From Phlegmacium glaucopus (taxonomy: Eukaryota > Basidiomycota > Agaricomycetes > Agaricales > Cortinariaceae): DNA of 64,000 nucleotides. Positions 1 through 11,617 of the stretch are shown here, in pieces. The position numbers were made by a program, and so were the translations under genes. The notes beneath the pieces are model-generated. The model was not told the origin of the DNA. It worked only from the letters and a program-made list of their open reading frames with translations, and ran no database searches. The stretch covers positions 343,871 through 407,870 of the forward strand of contig MU130625.1 in the NCBI GenBank assembly GCA_015039465.1, written 5' to 3'. The first letter of the stretch is position 1. Each line of letters begins with the position of its first letter.

Positions 1-907
1 GCTATGTATAAATTACCCTAACTTGCCTTAACCTTCCTAACCTAAGCACGCTACTAAAGATAACACCCCCATAACAGAACCCTAACACTCAACATAACAT
101 GAAGAAACAAACCACTGGCACTCTGCACCGAACTGATGGCCGCCAGAAAGAGGAAGGACATTTTATCCTTGATTGTCCCGAAGTATTTCCTTGCCAAAAT
201 CGAAGCTGACGGAAGTCACGGAACCCTATACGCAATCTAGCTGTTGAAATTGAAAGTGGTGAAAACACTGGAAAGGTATCATCACTACAGTCTGTTATCA
301 TTTTGACTAAATTCTGGCACACTCTCATAATCTCATTTTGGATGGTAATCGCAATTTGTAAGGCAGCTCAAAGCTCGTCGCCTCAACTTATGTATCAATA
401 TTTAGGAAATAGTCGTGGCCTTTACCGGAGACGATAATCCGACTTCATTTGAAAGTATCTACTTTTTAGTGTCTTTGCTACGAGACCATGATTGATACAT
501 TACATAGGGAAAAAGACTCAAAATGACCCATTTGAATGACAAGAGTTTTTGGATGCCTTGGACCTTGAGCCTCGTGGGTCACTACATCTTTGAGTATTGA
601 AACCATTGTGAAGCGTAGGATCTGGATTTCGACACATATACTGTAAGTCAATGCCGCTGGGGATATGATATGTATGTCATGACCGCGGGTCATTCAAAGT
701 CGACGAATTCTTATATCACCGCACCCAGCACTATCAACTTATCGAGTCGTCGGCAGACATGACGACGCATTTTTTGATCAGCAAAAAAACTTAAAAGACA
801 TTGTTATTCAATTTGGACTCGGGAGCCCGAATACAACGGACGACTGACGAACATCCTCTACCTCAGGCAAGGTGCCAATGCACGCAATCGAGTTATCATA
901 TGCATTA

Positions 908-1137
908 CAGCCGTTTTCATAACGATAGGCCCCGACGTTTCCTGTTTGTTTAGACCGTGTTTGGCTGTATCGGTCCAAAAGAAGTACGGGCCGACGGTCT
1001 GCCGTCCGGGATCGGATTCTTCCAAACGTTCGCCCATCGACGGCAGACCGTCGGCTCGTACTCCAGATCCTCCGATACAGCCAAACACGGTCTAAACAAG
1101 CAGGAAACGTCAGGGCCTATCGTTATGAAAACGGCTG
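908..1137. mobile_element. 230 bp palindromic MITE with TA target duplication
   Basis: The two halves are near-perfect reverse complements over roughly 100 bp each, beginning CAGCCGTTTTCATAACGATA and ending in its complement. TA lies on both sides (906-907 and 1138-1139). The matching place in arm B, around 8130-8150, lacks the element and carries one uninterrupted TA, which gives an internal empty site. TA duplication plus long terminal inverted repeats fits a non-autonomous Tc1/mariner-type element. It has no coding capacity; the ORFs seen on both strands are by-products of the palindrome. Confidence 0.88.
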
Positions 1138-2004
1138 TAGCGACCTCCCAGCCTTTTTTCGGTCGGCGGTGATGGTCAGACTAGATTTATCCCCCTTCTT
1201 GACGCTTCCCGCGAATTAATCAAGTTAAAATTGGTATATGGTACCGGAATTCGAATGTTCCCCATTTTAAAAGTTCAAGTCACGTACACCAAAGCCAAAG
1301 GCTGTCTAGTTTTATTGTTAGATAATCACGGTTTATTGGCACCCATAGTGAACTGGGCCAGTGGTCAATCTGAATGATTTCAAAGGGGATTGCCACGAGC
1401 AAACTAGATTCAGCTTTCTAAGGCCAGGGCAAACCACCGCGCGTGGATAAGAAGGACTTTCAATAGTGGTACAGTGTACTGACGGTCCTTGGGACACACG
1501 AATTCTGAGCCTGGATCTTATTCAAAAGATCTTATATTTTACACACCGATGAATATAGCGCAGGCTACATGTTCTCGCAAAATTTCGAGCCGGTTGGGGT
1601 ATTCCTTCAGCCACTCAATATCTTTAAATTCAATATGGAATTTATTCTCTCGGATCAATGTTTCATGCCACTGTATTCGATGATCACTTACCTACTTAGT
1701 AGTATGAACAATCAGACGACTATCGAATCTTTCAAACTTGAAGATCAAAAAAGTAGCAACAACTTCAAGTTCCGGGGTACAATCATTAAATTCATTTTCC
1801 TCGCGCTAACTTTATGTAACAGATGTTCCACACTTGCTGTCCGAAAATTTGCCAAAAATATAATAGACGTCGTACTACTTCCTCTATACGCCGAAAAAAA
1901 GGAACCAGGTGTCAACAAGGGTGGAAAGCTGACAACGGCGTTATTGATATACCATGAACAGCCTTGGAAGTGAAGTACCTTGTGAGCCATTTTATTATTC
2001 AGTC

Positions 2005-2223
2005 CTAAGGAGGTGCGATGCCACCAGCAGCCTTGATGGCTGCATCCTTTGCGTTGGCGGGCACAAGGGAGCCCGCAAGTGAACCGAAGACCGTGCCAGC
2101 ATTGCCAGCGATGCTATCCACAAGGTCCTGTGGGTCGGCACGAGCTGCATGAGGGAACGCCGTCGCGCCTTGCAAGGCGAATACCATCAACATGACTAGG
2201 GCGGTAAATTGCTGGAACAACAT
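2005..2223 (-). CDS. Small secreted protein, 72 aa
   Basis: This is a single-exon ORF. Residues 1-22 form a typical signal peptide: a short polar start, a hydrophobic stretch rich in Leu, Val, Met and Ala, then Ala-Thr-Ala-Phe. The mature part is small, Ala/Gly-rich and Cys-free, with a DPQDLVDSIAGNAG segment and a C-terminal KAAGG-IAPP. I do not recognise a family. A diverged, broken and internally duplicated paralogue lies at 6778-7176 in arm B, and the two share the leader and the QDLVD and AIKAAGG motifs. That conservation across the duplication supports this being a real coding sequence. It is likely secreted; its function is unknown. Confidence 0.6.
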   Translation of the reverse strand: MLFQQFTALVMLMVFALQGATAFPHAARADPQDLVDSIAGNAGTVFGSLAGSLVPANAKDAAIKAAGGIAPP

Positions 2224-2451
2224 TATCTAAAGTACAGATTGTGAAATTTGAGCACTTATGGACAAATGGTTAGGACAAAATGCACACCTTCGAGTAAGGG
2301 TCTGTTCGGCAACGAAAATGCGGGCGCATTCTCATTTTGATGGCAGCTGCATTATTCTCACCACCCCAAATATGGAAGGCACCTGGTCAAGCGTGACAAG
2401 ACACTGATTATCTCTGATCGCTGGCTCTTCGTCGCTTCTCTCCTTGATCTC

Positions 2452-5057
2452 ATGCCTCGAGGGTCTGATCTACGTAGACAGCAGCTCATGATAGCTGCTG
2501 CATATGTAGTTAACGTCGTTAGCATTGCTGCTACCCTCTATGCCTCTCCTATATACTGGAAACAGGAATACCACACATCACGATTATCAGGAGAAGAATG
2601 GGTGAAGGAGTTAATAAACGGGCATCACGATAGGATGTGGACTGAGCTTGGGGTGCATGTACATGTTTTTTTGGCACTTGTACATGAACTCCGGGTTGTT
2701 TGTGGTCTAGGAGACTCTCGCTACGTAGGGTTAAATGAGCAAGTAGCTATCTTCCTATACATGTGTGTTACCGGCCTATCCATTAGACATGTTGGTGAGA
2801 GGTTTCAGCATTCAAATGAAACTATCTCAAAGTAAGCCTGGCTAGCTGCATGTAATAAATACAATACAGCTGATTACTTGAATATTACAGATACTTTCGC
2901 AAGATTCTTCACGCTGTATCCTCCAGACCATTTTATAACAAACATGTTCGGCTTCCTGGTGTGAATGACTCCACACCTGAATTTATACGCCTCAGCTCCA
3001 AGTTCTATCCTTTCTTTCGGAATGCTATTGGAGCCATGGATGGTACCCATATCAACTGCACCCCTTCAGCGGAAGATCGGCATGCAGCACGTAATCGCAA
3101 GGGCGGTGTTTCTCAAAATTGTCTTGCTTGTGTTTCTTTTTCCATGCGATTTCTCTACTTCCTGAGTGGTTGGGAGGGCTCTGCTGCTGATGCTACGATG
3201 TATGCTTCAGCAAGACTGGTTGATCTTACCATCCCCGAGGGAAAATACTATCTCGCAGACGCTGGCTTCGGAATCTGTGATTCCTTGCTCGTCCCTTACC
3301 GTGGTGTTCGTTATCACCTTGCAGAGTGGGGTCGGGCAATGCTTCGGTATGTTCTTTTAATAACAGTGGTCAAATTTACCTTCTAATTTGGTTTCAGTCC
3401 AGCAAACAAGGAGGAATTATACAATCTACGACACTCATCAGCTCGGAATGTTGTTGAAAGGGTGTTTGGCGCATTGAAAAAGCGCTGGAGTATCCTAACC
3501 CGACCGCCACAGTTTTCGATGGAAATCCAAGCACAAATTCCACCTGGCTAGGGATGCCGAAGTTCGGTTCTGAACCAGTCCAGAGAACCAGAACCAGCTG
3601 AACCGAACCGCGGTTCTGGTTCGGTTCTGGTTCTGGTTCACCCCCAGCCATCTGGTTCTGGTTCTGGTTCTGGATTGGCCAGAAATCTGAGAACCAGTTC
3701 TGAACTGGTTCGAACTGGTTCTGAACCACTTTATCCCAAGGCAAATACTTAAGTAAGATATCTACTTATTTGCATGTTAAATGACACACTACCTGTATCT
3801 ATAATGAAAATATTTATTCAAGTCACCAACACTATATATTTCCAATCAGAAGTACATCATTCTTTGGTCTGGCATAGTACATAATCAATAACATCTCATT
3901 TAATTTATAACTTCAGGTTTACCATGTTATTAATATACTCATATTGCAAGAATCCAATTTATAGTTGTCACCTAGCAGAGGATCCAAAGAGGAAAGGATA
4001 AGGATCCCTGCTAAAGTGAGGGGGGATTTAAATACTAATATAAAGATAATGGAGTTATGGAAAATAAATAATCAAATAGTGTCATGTGAAAATAATAAAA
4101 TGATAAGTGGTACAATACCAGAATAAATGAAAAATGACAAGTTTGTATTTCATTATTAATATTATTAGTTTTACCTTTCACTGATTTATCTGGAATAAGA
4201 GGTAACCAATTTAGACCTTTTATAAAAAATGATTTAGAGTTTGGGCTGAACTGGTCATGTTCAGGTACTCAGGTGAAAGTTGGGGCCAAATGAAAATGAA
4301 GAGTAGAAATGAGAGGGGAACTAAGTTTGTTGGTGAGGTGGAATTTACAGTTTTGGAATTAGGTTTGGGCTTGGGTGTGAAGCTCATTGGGTCTGGGTGT
4401 TCATGTGAAAGACTGAAAGTCAGGAGTTGGACTGATTGGATGGAAAACTGAGTGTTACCTAACAATAGTATTTTTTCTTTTCATGTTTGCTATTAGTGAT
4501 GTCATGGTTATAACACCAATACTACAAACTTCTGGCCTCAACTTTTAAGATATATTTATAAATAAGGTGTAATTTTAGAAAATAAAACTTAAAATGAAAA
4601 ATTCTTGTCTAATTGGTGATATCCTAACAAAAGTCTATTTTTAACTGGTTCTTATGGTTCGAACTGGTTCTGAACCAGAACCGAACCAAGAGAACCGGTT
4701 CTGTTGGTTCTGTTCTGGTTCTGGTTCTGGTTCTAGTTTTCCTAAGTGGTTCTGGTTCTGGTTCTGAGAAAATGGGTCCCGAACTGAACCGAACTGAACT
4801 TCGGCATCCCTACACCTGGCCTTGCAGCAACACATAATTTTATCATGGACAATGACCCACACAACATTGATCACTACCTAACAGGCAATCTTGAAGATGA
4901 TCTTGACCCAAACCCAGGTGTTGTGAATGAGTCTGGCGCTTTGGCAAGACAATCAGTCTCACGAGCGGAGAAGGATCGAGCGACATTGAAGCGGGATGAG
5001 ATTGCAAAGGCGATGTGGAACGACTACCAAGCAAGACTACAAGCTGCTGCAATGTAA
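2452..5057 (+). pseudogene. PIF/Harbinger (HARBI1-like, DDE_Tnp_4) transposase, interrupted
   Basis: The exons are 2452-2831, 2891-3346 and 3398-3548, with the last part resuming at 4821-5057 after the hAT insertion. The introns at 2832-2890 and 3347-3397 have GT-AG ends. The catalytic residues are visible: first Asp in GAMDGTHI, second Asp in YYLADAGF, and Glu in RNVVERVFGALKKRW. This is the DDE signature of PIF/Harbinger and HARBI1 nucleases. Removing the insertion and one copy of its 8 bp duplication restores the frame into a C-terminal tail of about 80 residues, rich in charged residues and ending ARLQAAAM. No other lesion is obvious, so the hAT insertion seems to be the inactivating event. 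As it stands, translation would stop at the TAG made by the first three bases of the insert. Confidence 0.85.
3549..4812. mobile_element. Non-autonomous hAT-type element, copy 1 (1264 bp)
   Basis: Perfect 17 bp terminal inverted repeats TAGGGATGCCGAAGTTC / GAACTTCGGCATCCCTA are flanked by an exact 8 bp target duplication CACCTGGC (3541-3548 and 4813-4820). An 8 bp duplication with TAGGG-type termini is characteristic of the hAT superfamily. Both ends carry dense subterminal arrays of GGTTCT/AGAACC, a plausible transposase-binding array. The interior is AT-rich and has no transposase. A shorter copy in the opposite orientation lies at 51482-52244. Confidence 0.92.
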
Positions 5058-5143
5058 TGTAGATAGAAATTAGTATAATGGAATGTATAAATGATTGTGA
5101 GTTGGGGAAGGATTGTATGTAACAAGACTGGGCAAGATCCGCA

Positions 5144-5424
5144 AAATATAAAATATTTTGAATGAAATCTCGGCTCAAAATTCGTGCTTGCCCTAAGGAC
5201 CATCAGGATTCAGCACTACAGAAAATCCTTCTTATCCACGCGCAGTGGTTTACCCTGGCTCTGAAAGCTGAATCTAGTTTGCTTGCAGTCCCTTTTAAAT
5301 CATTCGGATTGGCCACCAGCCCAGTTCGCTCTGCGAGCCCATAAACGATCATCTGCCAGTGACAATAAAGCTGGACAGGCTTTGGCGCGACCTGAACTTT
5401 GCAAATTCTGGGTACCATACGGAA
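5144..5424 (+). repeat. Third, partial copy of the arm sequence
   Basis: This stretch matches 7697-8031 in direct orientation, from the block AAAATATAAAATATTTTGAA to the block around GGGTACCATA. It therefore also matches arm A in reverse. It begins where the PIF element ends and stops at the edge of the following palindrome. The presence of three copies indicates repeated rearrangement of this sequence. Confidence 0.75.
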
Positions 5425-6432
5425 CTTGAGAGATTAACAGCGGCACAGAGGCCTGGGATGAGTTGTGGTCTCTTGAGCGTTGGTATTCCGGGGCATCGTA
5501 ATGCAGTACATCTCGTCAGGCAAGAGACTGAGATATCCTCAGCGATTTGGAACCAATTCGAAGGAGATTTAATAGTATATCTTACGTTCTTGTGTATTCT
5601 GTTGAAATTAAATTCTGGAGCTAATGTAGCCTGCGAGTTGTCCACTAGTGGCACCACACCTGTTGTCCACTGCAGTTTCCACTGCGACCTACACGTGACG
5701 TCACGGCCTAGCAAATCAAATCATCGCAATTATCACAATTACGTGACATTTCCCTCGGTTGACACTAGAATTGCAGACGATATTCCAAAATGTATTGGCG
5801 GCAAACTAATTAGAGTCTGTTGAGTACCAATTCTTTCCATCCTTTTCCTAATTCTCACACAAAGTCATACCACCACGATATACTAGTATCCCACGAGCAC
5901 CGAGGCGACAACGCCAACTACCTTACTAAATTCCATGATTCCCATCAGACATCGGCCATGGAACCAGAATACATATCACTATTCATGTGAGAATTGGAAA
6001 ATCGATGAATAAAAGAACTGTACTCAACAGACTCTTGGCTTGTCGCCAGTCCATTTTGGCTTGTGGCTAGAATCGTCATGTCCTGTAATCAGACCCCACT
6101 TCTTCCCAAACCAATCAAATCACCGGAATTACTTTGGGGTGGGTCAAGATTAATAAACTACAATTAGGCAGTGAGGCCTGAGAGCGACATCTTGTAGGCT
6201 ACATTATGCAGCTTCATATTTTGACTTCAACAGAAAAGAACGTAAGTTGCCTCGGCAGGTATAGTATTGAATGTCCTCTTCGAATTGACTGAAGTTCGAA
6301 ATCACTGAGGATATCTCAGATTCTCAGTCTTATTTGCCCCACGAGATGTATACAGTATGCATACCCAGGAATACCAATGCCCAAGAGACCACAACCCATC
6401 CCGGGCCTCAATGTCACTATTAAATCTCTGCA
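5425..6432. repeat. About 1 kb imperfect palindrome (foldback)
   Basis: 5429-5580 aligns with the reverse complement of 6240-6430 (shared blocks include GATGAGTTGTGGTCTCTTG against its complement near 6385). Likewise 5818-5865 aligns with the complement of 5985-6035. The axis falls near 5925. The arms contain several mismatches and gaps, so it is an old foldback. I see no gene in it. It may be a foldback transposon or the result of inverted duplication. Confidence 0.7.
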
Positions 6433-6710
6433 GTCCCGACTCCCGAGTCTGCTTCTACCCATCGTGAACTGAGCCTGAGATACTAGTAGGGAATTTTGGG
6501 GATTACTAGCTGCTTACGTATACTACTCAGAATTTTCCATATTGTCCAATCATCCTGTCTCGGTGGTTACGATCCCAGTGTAAAAACGGGCTCAACAAAA
6601 AACTCATTTCCTCAGCTTGAATCCCGAGTCCTATTGTAAGTTCTCCAATACATTCTTACTTTCTTTTTCACAATAATAATTGATCACCTATTTCGGCTTA
6701 CAAATTTGCC

Positions 6711-8905
6711 CGAAGGTATGCATTTTGTCCTAACCATTTATTCACAAGCGCTCAAATTTCAGTCTGTACTTTAGATAATGTCGTTCCAGCAATTTACCGC
6801 TCTAGTCACGTTGATGGTGTTCGCCTTGCAAGGCGCGATGGCATTGCCTCACCCAGCCGCTGCTGATTCATAGGAACTTGTGGATAACGTCTCTGACAAT
6901 TTTGGCGAGGCCTGGAATGCATTTCTGCCCACCTTCGTAAAAGAGGAAGCCACCAAGGCCTGCTGGTGGTATGTCGTTCCAACAATTTATCACTATTGTC
7001 GCATTGACCAAGTTGGAACATTGCCTAACCCAGCCGGTGCTGATTCACAGGACCTTGTGGATAACCTCTCTAACAATGCTGGCGGGACCTTGGGTAAATT
7101 TGGGGTCTCCGTTGTGCCCACCCTCGTAAAAGAGGAAGCCATCAAGGCAGCTGGTGGTACTACCGTACCTCCTTAGACTGGATAATAAAATGACTCGTGA
7201 GGTACTTCACTTCCATTCATGATATGTCAATAACGCCGTCGTCAGCTTTTCACTCTTGTTGACACCTCCTTCCTTTTTTTCAGCATAGAGGAAGTAGTAC
7301 GATCTCTGTCATAGTATGTTTCCCGACAGCTAGTGCGGAACGTCTGCTAAAGCTAGCGCGACGAAATTTAATTATACCCGGAAACTTGAACGGTTGCTAC
7401 TTTTGATCTTCAAGTTTGAATGACTCGATAACCTTTGATTGTTCATACTACTAAGTACTTTATACCTTACATCAACGAAAGTAATTAACACAGTGATATT
7501 TGAGAGAGCAAGAAATAACTAAGAACTTGAAAGAAGAGAAGTGATCATACCTACATGGAATTGATTCGAGAGAATGAATTTCATGTCTGAATTTAAAAAG
7601 ACCTAAATCTCGACTTGCTTTGGAGTGTACTTAATAGCTGAAGGAATACTTCAATCGGCTCCAAATTTTGCGCGAACCTGTATCTACACTATATTAATCG
7701 GTGTGCCAAATATAAAATCTTTTGAATGAAATCTCGGCTCAAAATTCGTGTTTGTCCCAAGAACCGTGACGCCGGTGTCCCAAAGACCGTCAGTACACTG
7801 GTAGTACCGCTACAGAAAATCCCTCTTATCCACGCACAGTGGTTTACCCCGGCCCTGAAAGCTGAACTTATCTTGCTTGCAGTCCACCGCGAAATCGTTC
7901 AGATTGATCACCAGCCCACTTCACTCTGCGAGCCAATAAACCGTGATCATCTGACGATAAAACTAGACAGCCTTTGGCTTCGGTGCAGGCGACTTGAACT
8001 TTTCAAATCGGGAATATTCGAATTCCGGGTACCATATACTAATTTTAACTTGATTTTTTCGCGGGAGGCGTCAAGATGGGGCATAAGTCTAGTCTGACCA
8101 CCACCGCCGACCGGAAAAGAGCTTAGAGCTCGCTAATGTATATGATAATTCGATCGCGTGCATTGCCACCCTGAGGTAGAAGATGTTCGTCAGTCGTCCG
8201 TTGTGTTCGGGCTCCAGAGTCTAAATTGAATAGCAAAGTTTGTGTCTTTGCTGATCAAAAAATGCGTCGTCATGTCCTTGATTGATAATCGAAACCGCCA
8301 CTGCCCGCGACTCGATAGGTTGATAACGCTGGGTGCGGTGATATAAGAATTCATCGACTTTGAATGACCCGCGGTCATGACATAGTCATATCCCCAGCGG
8401 CACTGACTTACAGTATATGTGTCGAAATCCGGATCCTACGGTTCACAATCGTTTCAATACTCAAAATATGTAGTAACCCACGAGGCTCAAGGTCCGAGGC
8501 ACCCAAAAACTCTTGTCATTCAAAAGGGCCATTTTGAGTCTTTTCCGAGTCCCTGTCTGCAGTATTAGTCATTATCTATCACGGTCTCGTAGCAAAGACA
8601 CTAAGAAAGAACAGAAGTAGATACTTTCAAATGAAGTCGGATTACTGTCCCCGGTAAGGGCATGACACCTATTGATACATGAGTTGAGGAGACGAGCTTG
8701 CAAATCCGATCACCGTCCAATGTGAGAGCGTGCCAGGATTCAGGCAACATGATAACAAACTCTAGTGATGATACCTTTCGACCATTTTTAAATTCAATCG
8801 CGTATAGTGTTCCGTGACTTCCGTCAGCGTCAATGTTTTGGCAAGGAAATACTTCGGACAATCAAGGATAAAATCAGTTCGGTTCAGAGTGGTTTATTTC
8901 TTCAT
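6711..8905 (+). repeat. Arm B of the large inverted repeat
   Basis: This is the partner of 98-2292 in reverse orientation. It carries the broken paralogue of the small secreted-protein gene and lacks the MITE found in arm A. 8160-8905 corresponds to 98-850, but arm A has a short extra block near 125-155. Beyond the pseudogene I find no supportable gene. An ORF at 7726-8097 merely runs through repeat sequence that also appears at 5162. Confidence 0.85.
6778..7176 (+). pseudogene. Small secreted-protein paralogue, nonsense mutation and internal duplication
   Basis: The frame begins MSFQQFTALVTLMVFALQG, matching the signal peptide of the gene at 2005-2223. It hits TAG at 6871 in the codon that is CAG (Gln of SQDLV) in the intact copy, then continues open in the same frame to 7176. 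A second unit follows from about 6969: it repeats the start (ATGTCGTTCCAACAATTT), out of frame and with a deletion, then regains the frame through QDLVDNLSNNAGG and EEAIKAAGG. The locus is thus a tandem duplication of the gene inside arm B, inactivated by one C-to-T change. Confidence 0.75.
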
Positions 8906-9088
8906 GGAATAGCGGCAGCAGAGTCTTCTAGATCTGTCTGAAGCCTCTGAAGTTTGTGACCCCGATATATGATGTGGATCATCAGTAAAACATTAACTAA
9001 AGGAGAGACTCGACAGCCTGAGGACTCAACTGTAACCACACAATTACATAAACGGATAGGCGTCTGTATGCATGGAGATCTCGGTCAT

Positions 9089-9290
9089 CAACGGTTTATT
9101 GATATCTGCCTTATCGGTGCTTTTTAGTATTTACCCCACAAAGGTACGGGGGAGTACGGGCAAACCTTACTGACCGTTTATTGATATCGGCTTATCAGTA
9201 CTTTACCCCAAGAAGGTATGGGCAAACTTTGCTGACCGTTTAGATATCGGCTTATCAGTGCTTTATCGAAGCCTGAAGGTACGTGGCATA
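9089..9290. repeat. Tandem repeat, about three units of 60-80 bp
   Basis: Successive units share CGTTTATTGATATCGGCTTATCAG, then a CTTTACCCC block, then AAGGTA-GGGCAAAC-TT-CTGAC. The first unit is longer because of a GGGGGAGTACGGGC-type insertion and the third loses TTGA. The stretch 8906-10069 around it holds no supportable gene. A 65-codon ORF at 9870-10067 (-) lies in the 3' flank of the next gene and looks non-coding. Confidence 0.75.
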
Positions 9291-10069
9291 GGACTGCGGA
9301 CTATTTCGAACCTCTAGGGCCTGGCCGGGTATACTTTGTGCAAAGAGGGGGGGGCGTCACTACGCTTGCCTCAAGGCTGTTTGCATACCTGACATGATTA
9401 GTTAACGGTTGCCAAGTTCTTCCAGCCAGAACGATCCTGAGAAAAGTGCACAAATCAGTTCATATGTCTGATTTAGTTGGACAAGAGGAACTAACCGCTC
9501 ATTCAAAACCTACAAAGAAAAGGATATGTTTAGGGTAAGTCTGACGCTTCGAATAGTGGCAGCCGCCTTTTCAAGTTGCTAAGCTAGATGGCACAATTGT
9601 AATCCTTATCGACGATATTTTTCCGGTGCTATCTTGCATCCGATGAGTGCGTACCAACTGGAACCTTGTGAAAAGGCCAACTGAATACAAGGCGATCCAT
9701 AAAAAATGAATGCGAGCTGGTGACGCGAGAGCTGGATAACTGGATTCGGTAGATTCAAAGATAGCTCCATGGAAATTCTAAAGATCCTTTCAATCTGAAG
9801 TCAATCTACTTGAAAGGGTCCATTGACACAAGATCAAGATATAAATATGACAGTCACATAAAGGCTAGCTCAAGTGACGGTCGCAAAGTTGGTCCGAAGC
9901 AAGATCAAATACGCAAGTTCGGGATTGATGTTTGATATACAAAGTTCCTCTTCAGGGCCGTTCCTGCCAATGCCTGGAAAGCGAAATTCAATTAAAACCA
10001 CATAGAGAATCACAAATAATGAGGCGAAATCAACGGATAAATACTCGGTTTCCTGACTAACCCCCAAGC

Positions 10070-11617
10070 TTACAAACGAACATGCTCTCCACCGCCAAGA
10101 TCTCCTTCTCTCACGGCCGCAGCCACGTCTGCACTGCTCGAAGGGGCTGCTGATGGTGGAGATATTCTTGGAGTGGGAGTACGTGGTACAGGCGTTGATA
10201 CGTCAGTTAGTTCTTCAGCATCTTCGTCGTCGCCAAGCATAAAGTCTCGCTCTTCCTTGGTAGAACCCCGCCTGTCTGTAGCCAATCGGCGACCTTGTGG
10301 CAAATCATCGGTGTGATGTTGAGATTGGGACGGAGGCGGTGATGCTGCTGCGGAGAAAGATAGAGACTGCGCAATAACTTGTGATTGATGAGAGACGGGA
10401 TTAGTCTCCAGTCTTTGGAAGGGAGGCGGTCTGTTTTTACTTTGCTGAGGTCTAATGAAACCACCGCCGCTCGTGTTACCGTTATCTAGACCTCCATTCT
10501 CTTCAAAGTCACCGGGGGGGCCTGACCCAGAGGTTTGAGAATGATGACTGACGGGGTTGGACGTTCGAAGACCTCCAGATGGACGACCGGCGGGAAGGCC
10601 ACCATAGGGAGTACCATTGCTTCTGTGCCCACCGATGTCAAGTCCAGTAATTATATCCTTGATCCAGTCTAAGGCTTCACCGCCATGGTACCTCATGCTT
10701 TCAAAAGAGAACTGGGGTATCTGATCGACACCGCGCAGTTGTAGAACATATCTGTTATATAGCGTCCCAAGCACGGTGTATGTCATGAGAAGGGCAAGGA
10801 AACTGAAATTATGCAATGTTAGTTGACTGAGTAGCTGTTGTATCGAGATAATTGACGGACGTCACGGCTAAGATCGCGAAAATACCCCAAACACTTCTGC
10901 CTTCAGAGATTGGACATGCAAACTAAATACGCAAGCGACTGGTGAGTAAAAATAAGGGACTAGAGCTGAGGACAAACATGGGTCCGCCATTCTATCACCC
11001 AGGCGCACGCTTCTTCGTCGTCACCGGGTGGGAGTTGGGCGACTAGGCGGGGTTGACCAAGGCCAAAGATGGTTTTGTCACAGGTAAATTCAACAAGAGC
11101 AGAACCTCTCATATCTCCAGGTATATCGTCCCCTTTGACTTTGCAATACGAGCCACCGGAGAGGACGAACCGTGGCCTCGAATCACGCACTGTCAGCGTC
11201 GCATTTACCATGCTTTTGCATAGTATATGAATAAAATGTAAAAAATTCAAAGAAAGCTAGTGCTAACCCAAATGCAAAGTCGCCATGAGCTCGTCGAATG
11301 AAACCTCCGACATCCGATTCTTGAATATCATCTTTTAAACCAAACATTTCTGTCTTGACATTTTGGCAAACGTTAAAGTATATCGACAGTCCTGTATCGG
11401 TAGATATTTGAACGTCTTTACTGGACAAGGTATATGTTCAGATAGTTCGTCCCAGTAATGACTGCGCTGCTGACCTCGACTTCAGCTGGTTTAAATCATA
11501 GTATTTGCCATTGTCGCGAATGGTACATGGCTCATCTATGGAAAGCGCACTGTGCGTGAGTGCCGAGAGAACAAAGAGGGTGGCCAACCATCCTCTTCGT
11601 AGGTTCCTTATGAACAT
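10070..11617 (-). CDS. ATG27: Atg27-like type I membrane protein (MRH domain)
   Basis: There are five exons. Exon 1 (11617-11475) encodes the signal peptide MFIRNLRRGWLATLFVLSAL and continues through CTIRDNGKYYDLNQLKS. The luminal part has the spaced Cys and Gly residues of mannose-6-phosphate-receptor-like folds (YFNVC, GGSYCK, EFTCD, EWRTHVC). A transmembrane segment (WGIFAILAVTFLALLMTYTVLG) follows, then a conserved juxtamembrane block (YNRYVLQLRGVDQIP, SFESMRYHG). Yeast Atg27 cycles among Golgi, endosome and vacuole and supports Atg9 trafficking in autophagy. The tail of about 190 residues is Pro/Ser/Gly-rich and disordered, longer than in yeast. Transcription diverges from the neighbouring complex I gene. 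Orthology to ATG27 rather than a related MRH cargo receptor is likely but not certain. Confidence 0.78.

Larger units (their letters stand above)
98..2292 (-). repeat. Arm A of a large diverged inverted repeat
   Basis: The reverse complement of this stretch aligns along its length with 6711-8905. It has many substitutions and small indels, plus a palindromic MITE at 908-1137 that arm B lacks. Shared landmarks include the sequence at 155-230, which reappears reversed at 8790-8875, and the small secreted-protein gene at 2005-2223, which reappears at 6778-7176. The arms are separated by about 4.4 kb of transposon sequence, so this is an old segmental duplication in inverted order rather than a fresh palindrome. 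Apart from the small gene, the arm has only short ORFs with no recognisable product. Confidence 0.85.
2298..5143 (+). mobile_element. PIF/Harbinger DNA transposon, 3' end truncated, carrying a nested hAT element
   Basis: The left boundary is TAA followed by GGGTCTGTTCGGCAACG. It sits exactly where similarity between the two inverted-repeat arms stops, and TAA/TTA is the 3 bp target duplication of PIF/Harbinger elements. The element encodes a DDE transposase (2452-5057). I find no matching right inverted repeat: at about 5143 the sequence switches to a partial copy of arm material. The Myb-like second protein that Harbinger elements also use is absent. The copy is therefore truncated and probably immobile on its own. 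Confidence 0.75.

Noticed and set aside
858..1172. ORFs on both strands at 858-1088 and 957-1172 with nearly the same peptide
   Set aside because: They are mirror readings of the palindromic MITE, not genes.
1569..1990. 134-codon ORF (+) and 81-codon ORF (-) in arm A
   Set aside because: They overlap on opposite strands, have no domain, and the matching region of arm B has no open equivalent.
10207..10464. 85-codon ORF inside the ATG27-like tail
   Set aside because: It is a frame-shadow of the low-complexity C-terminal exon.
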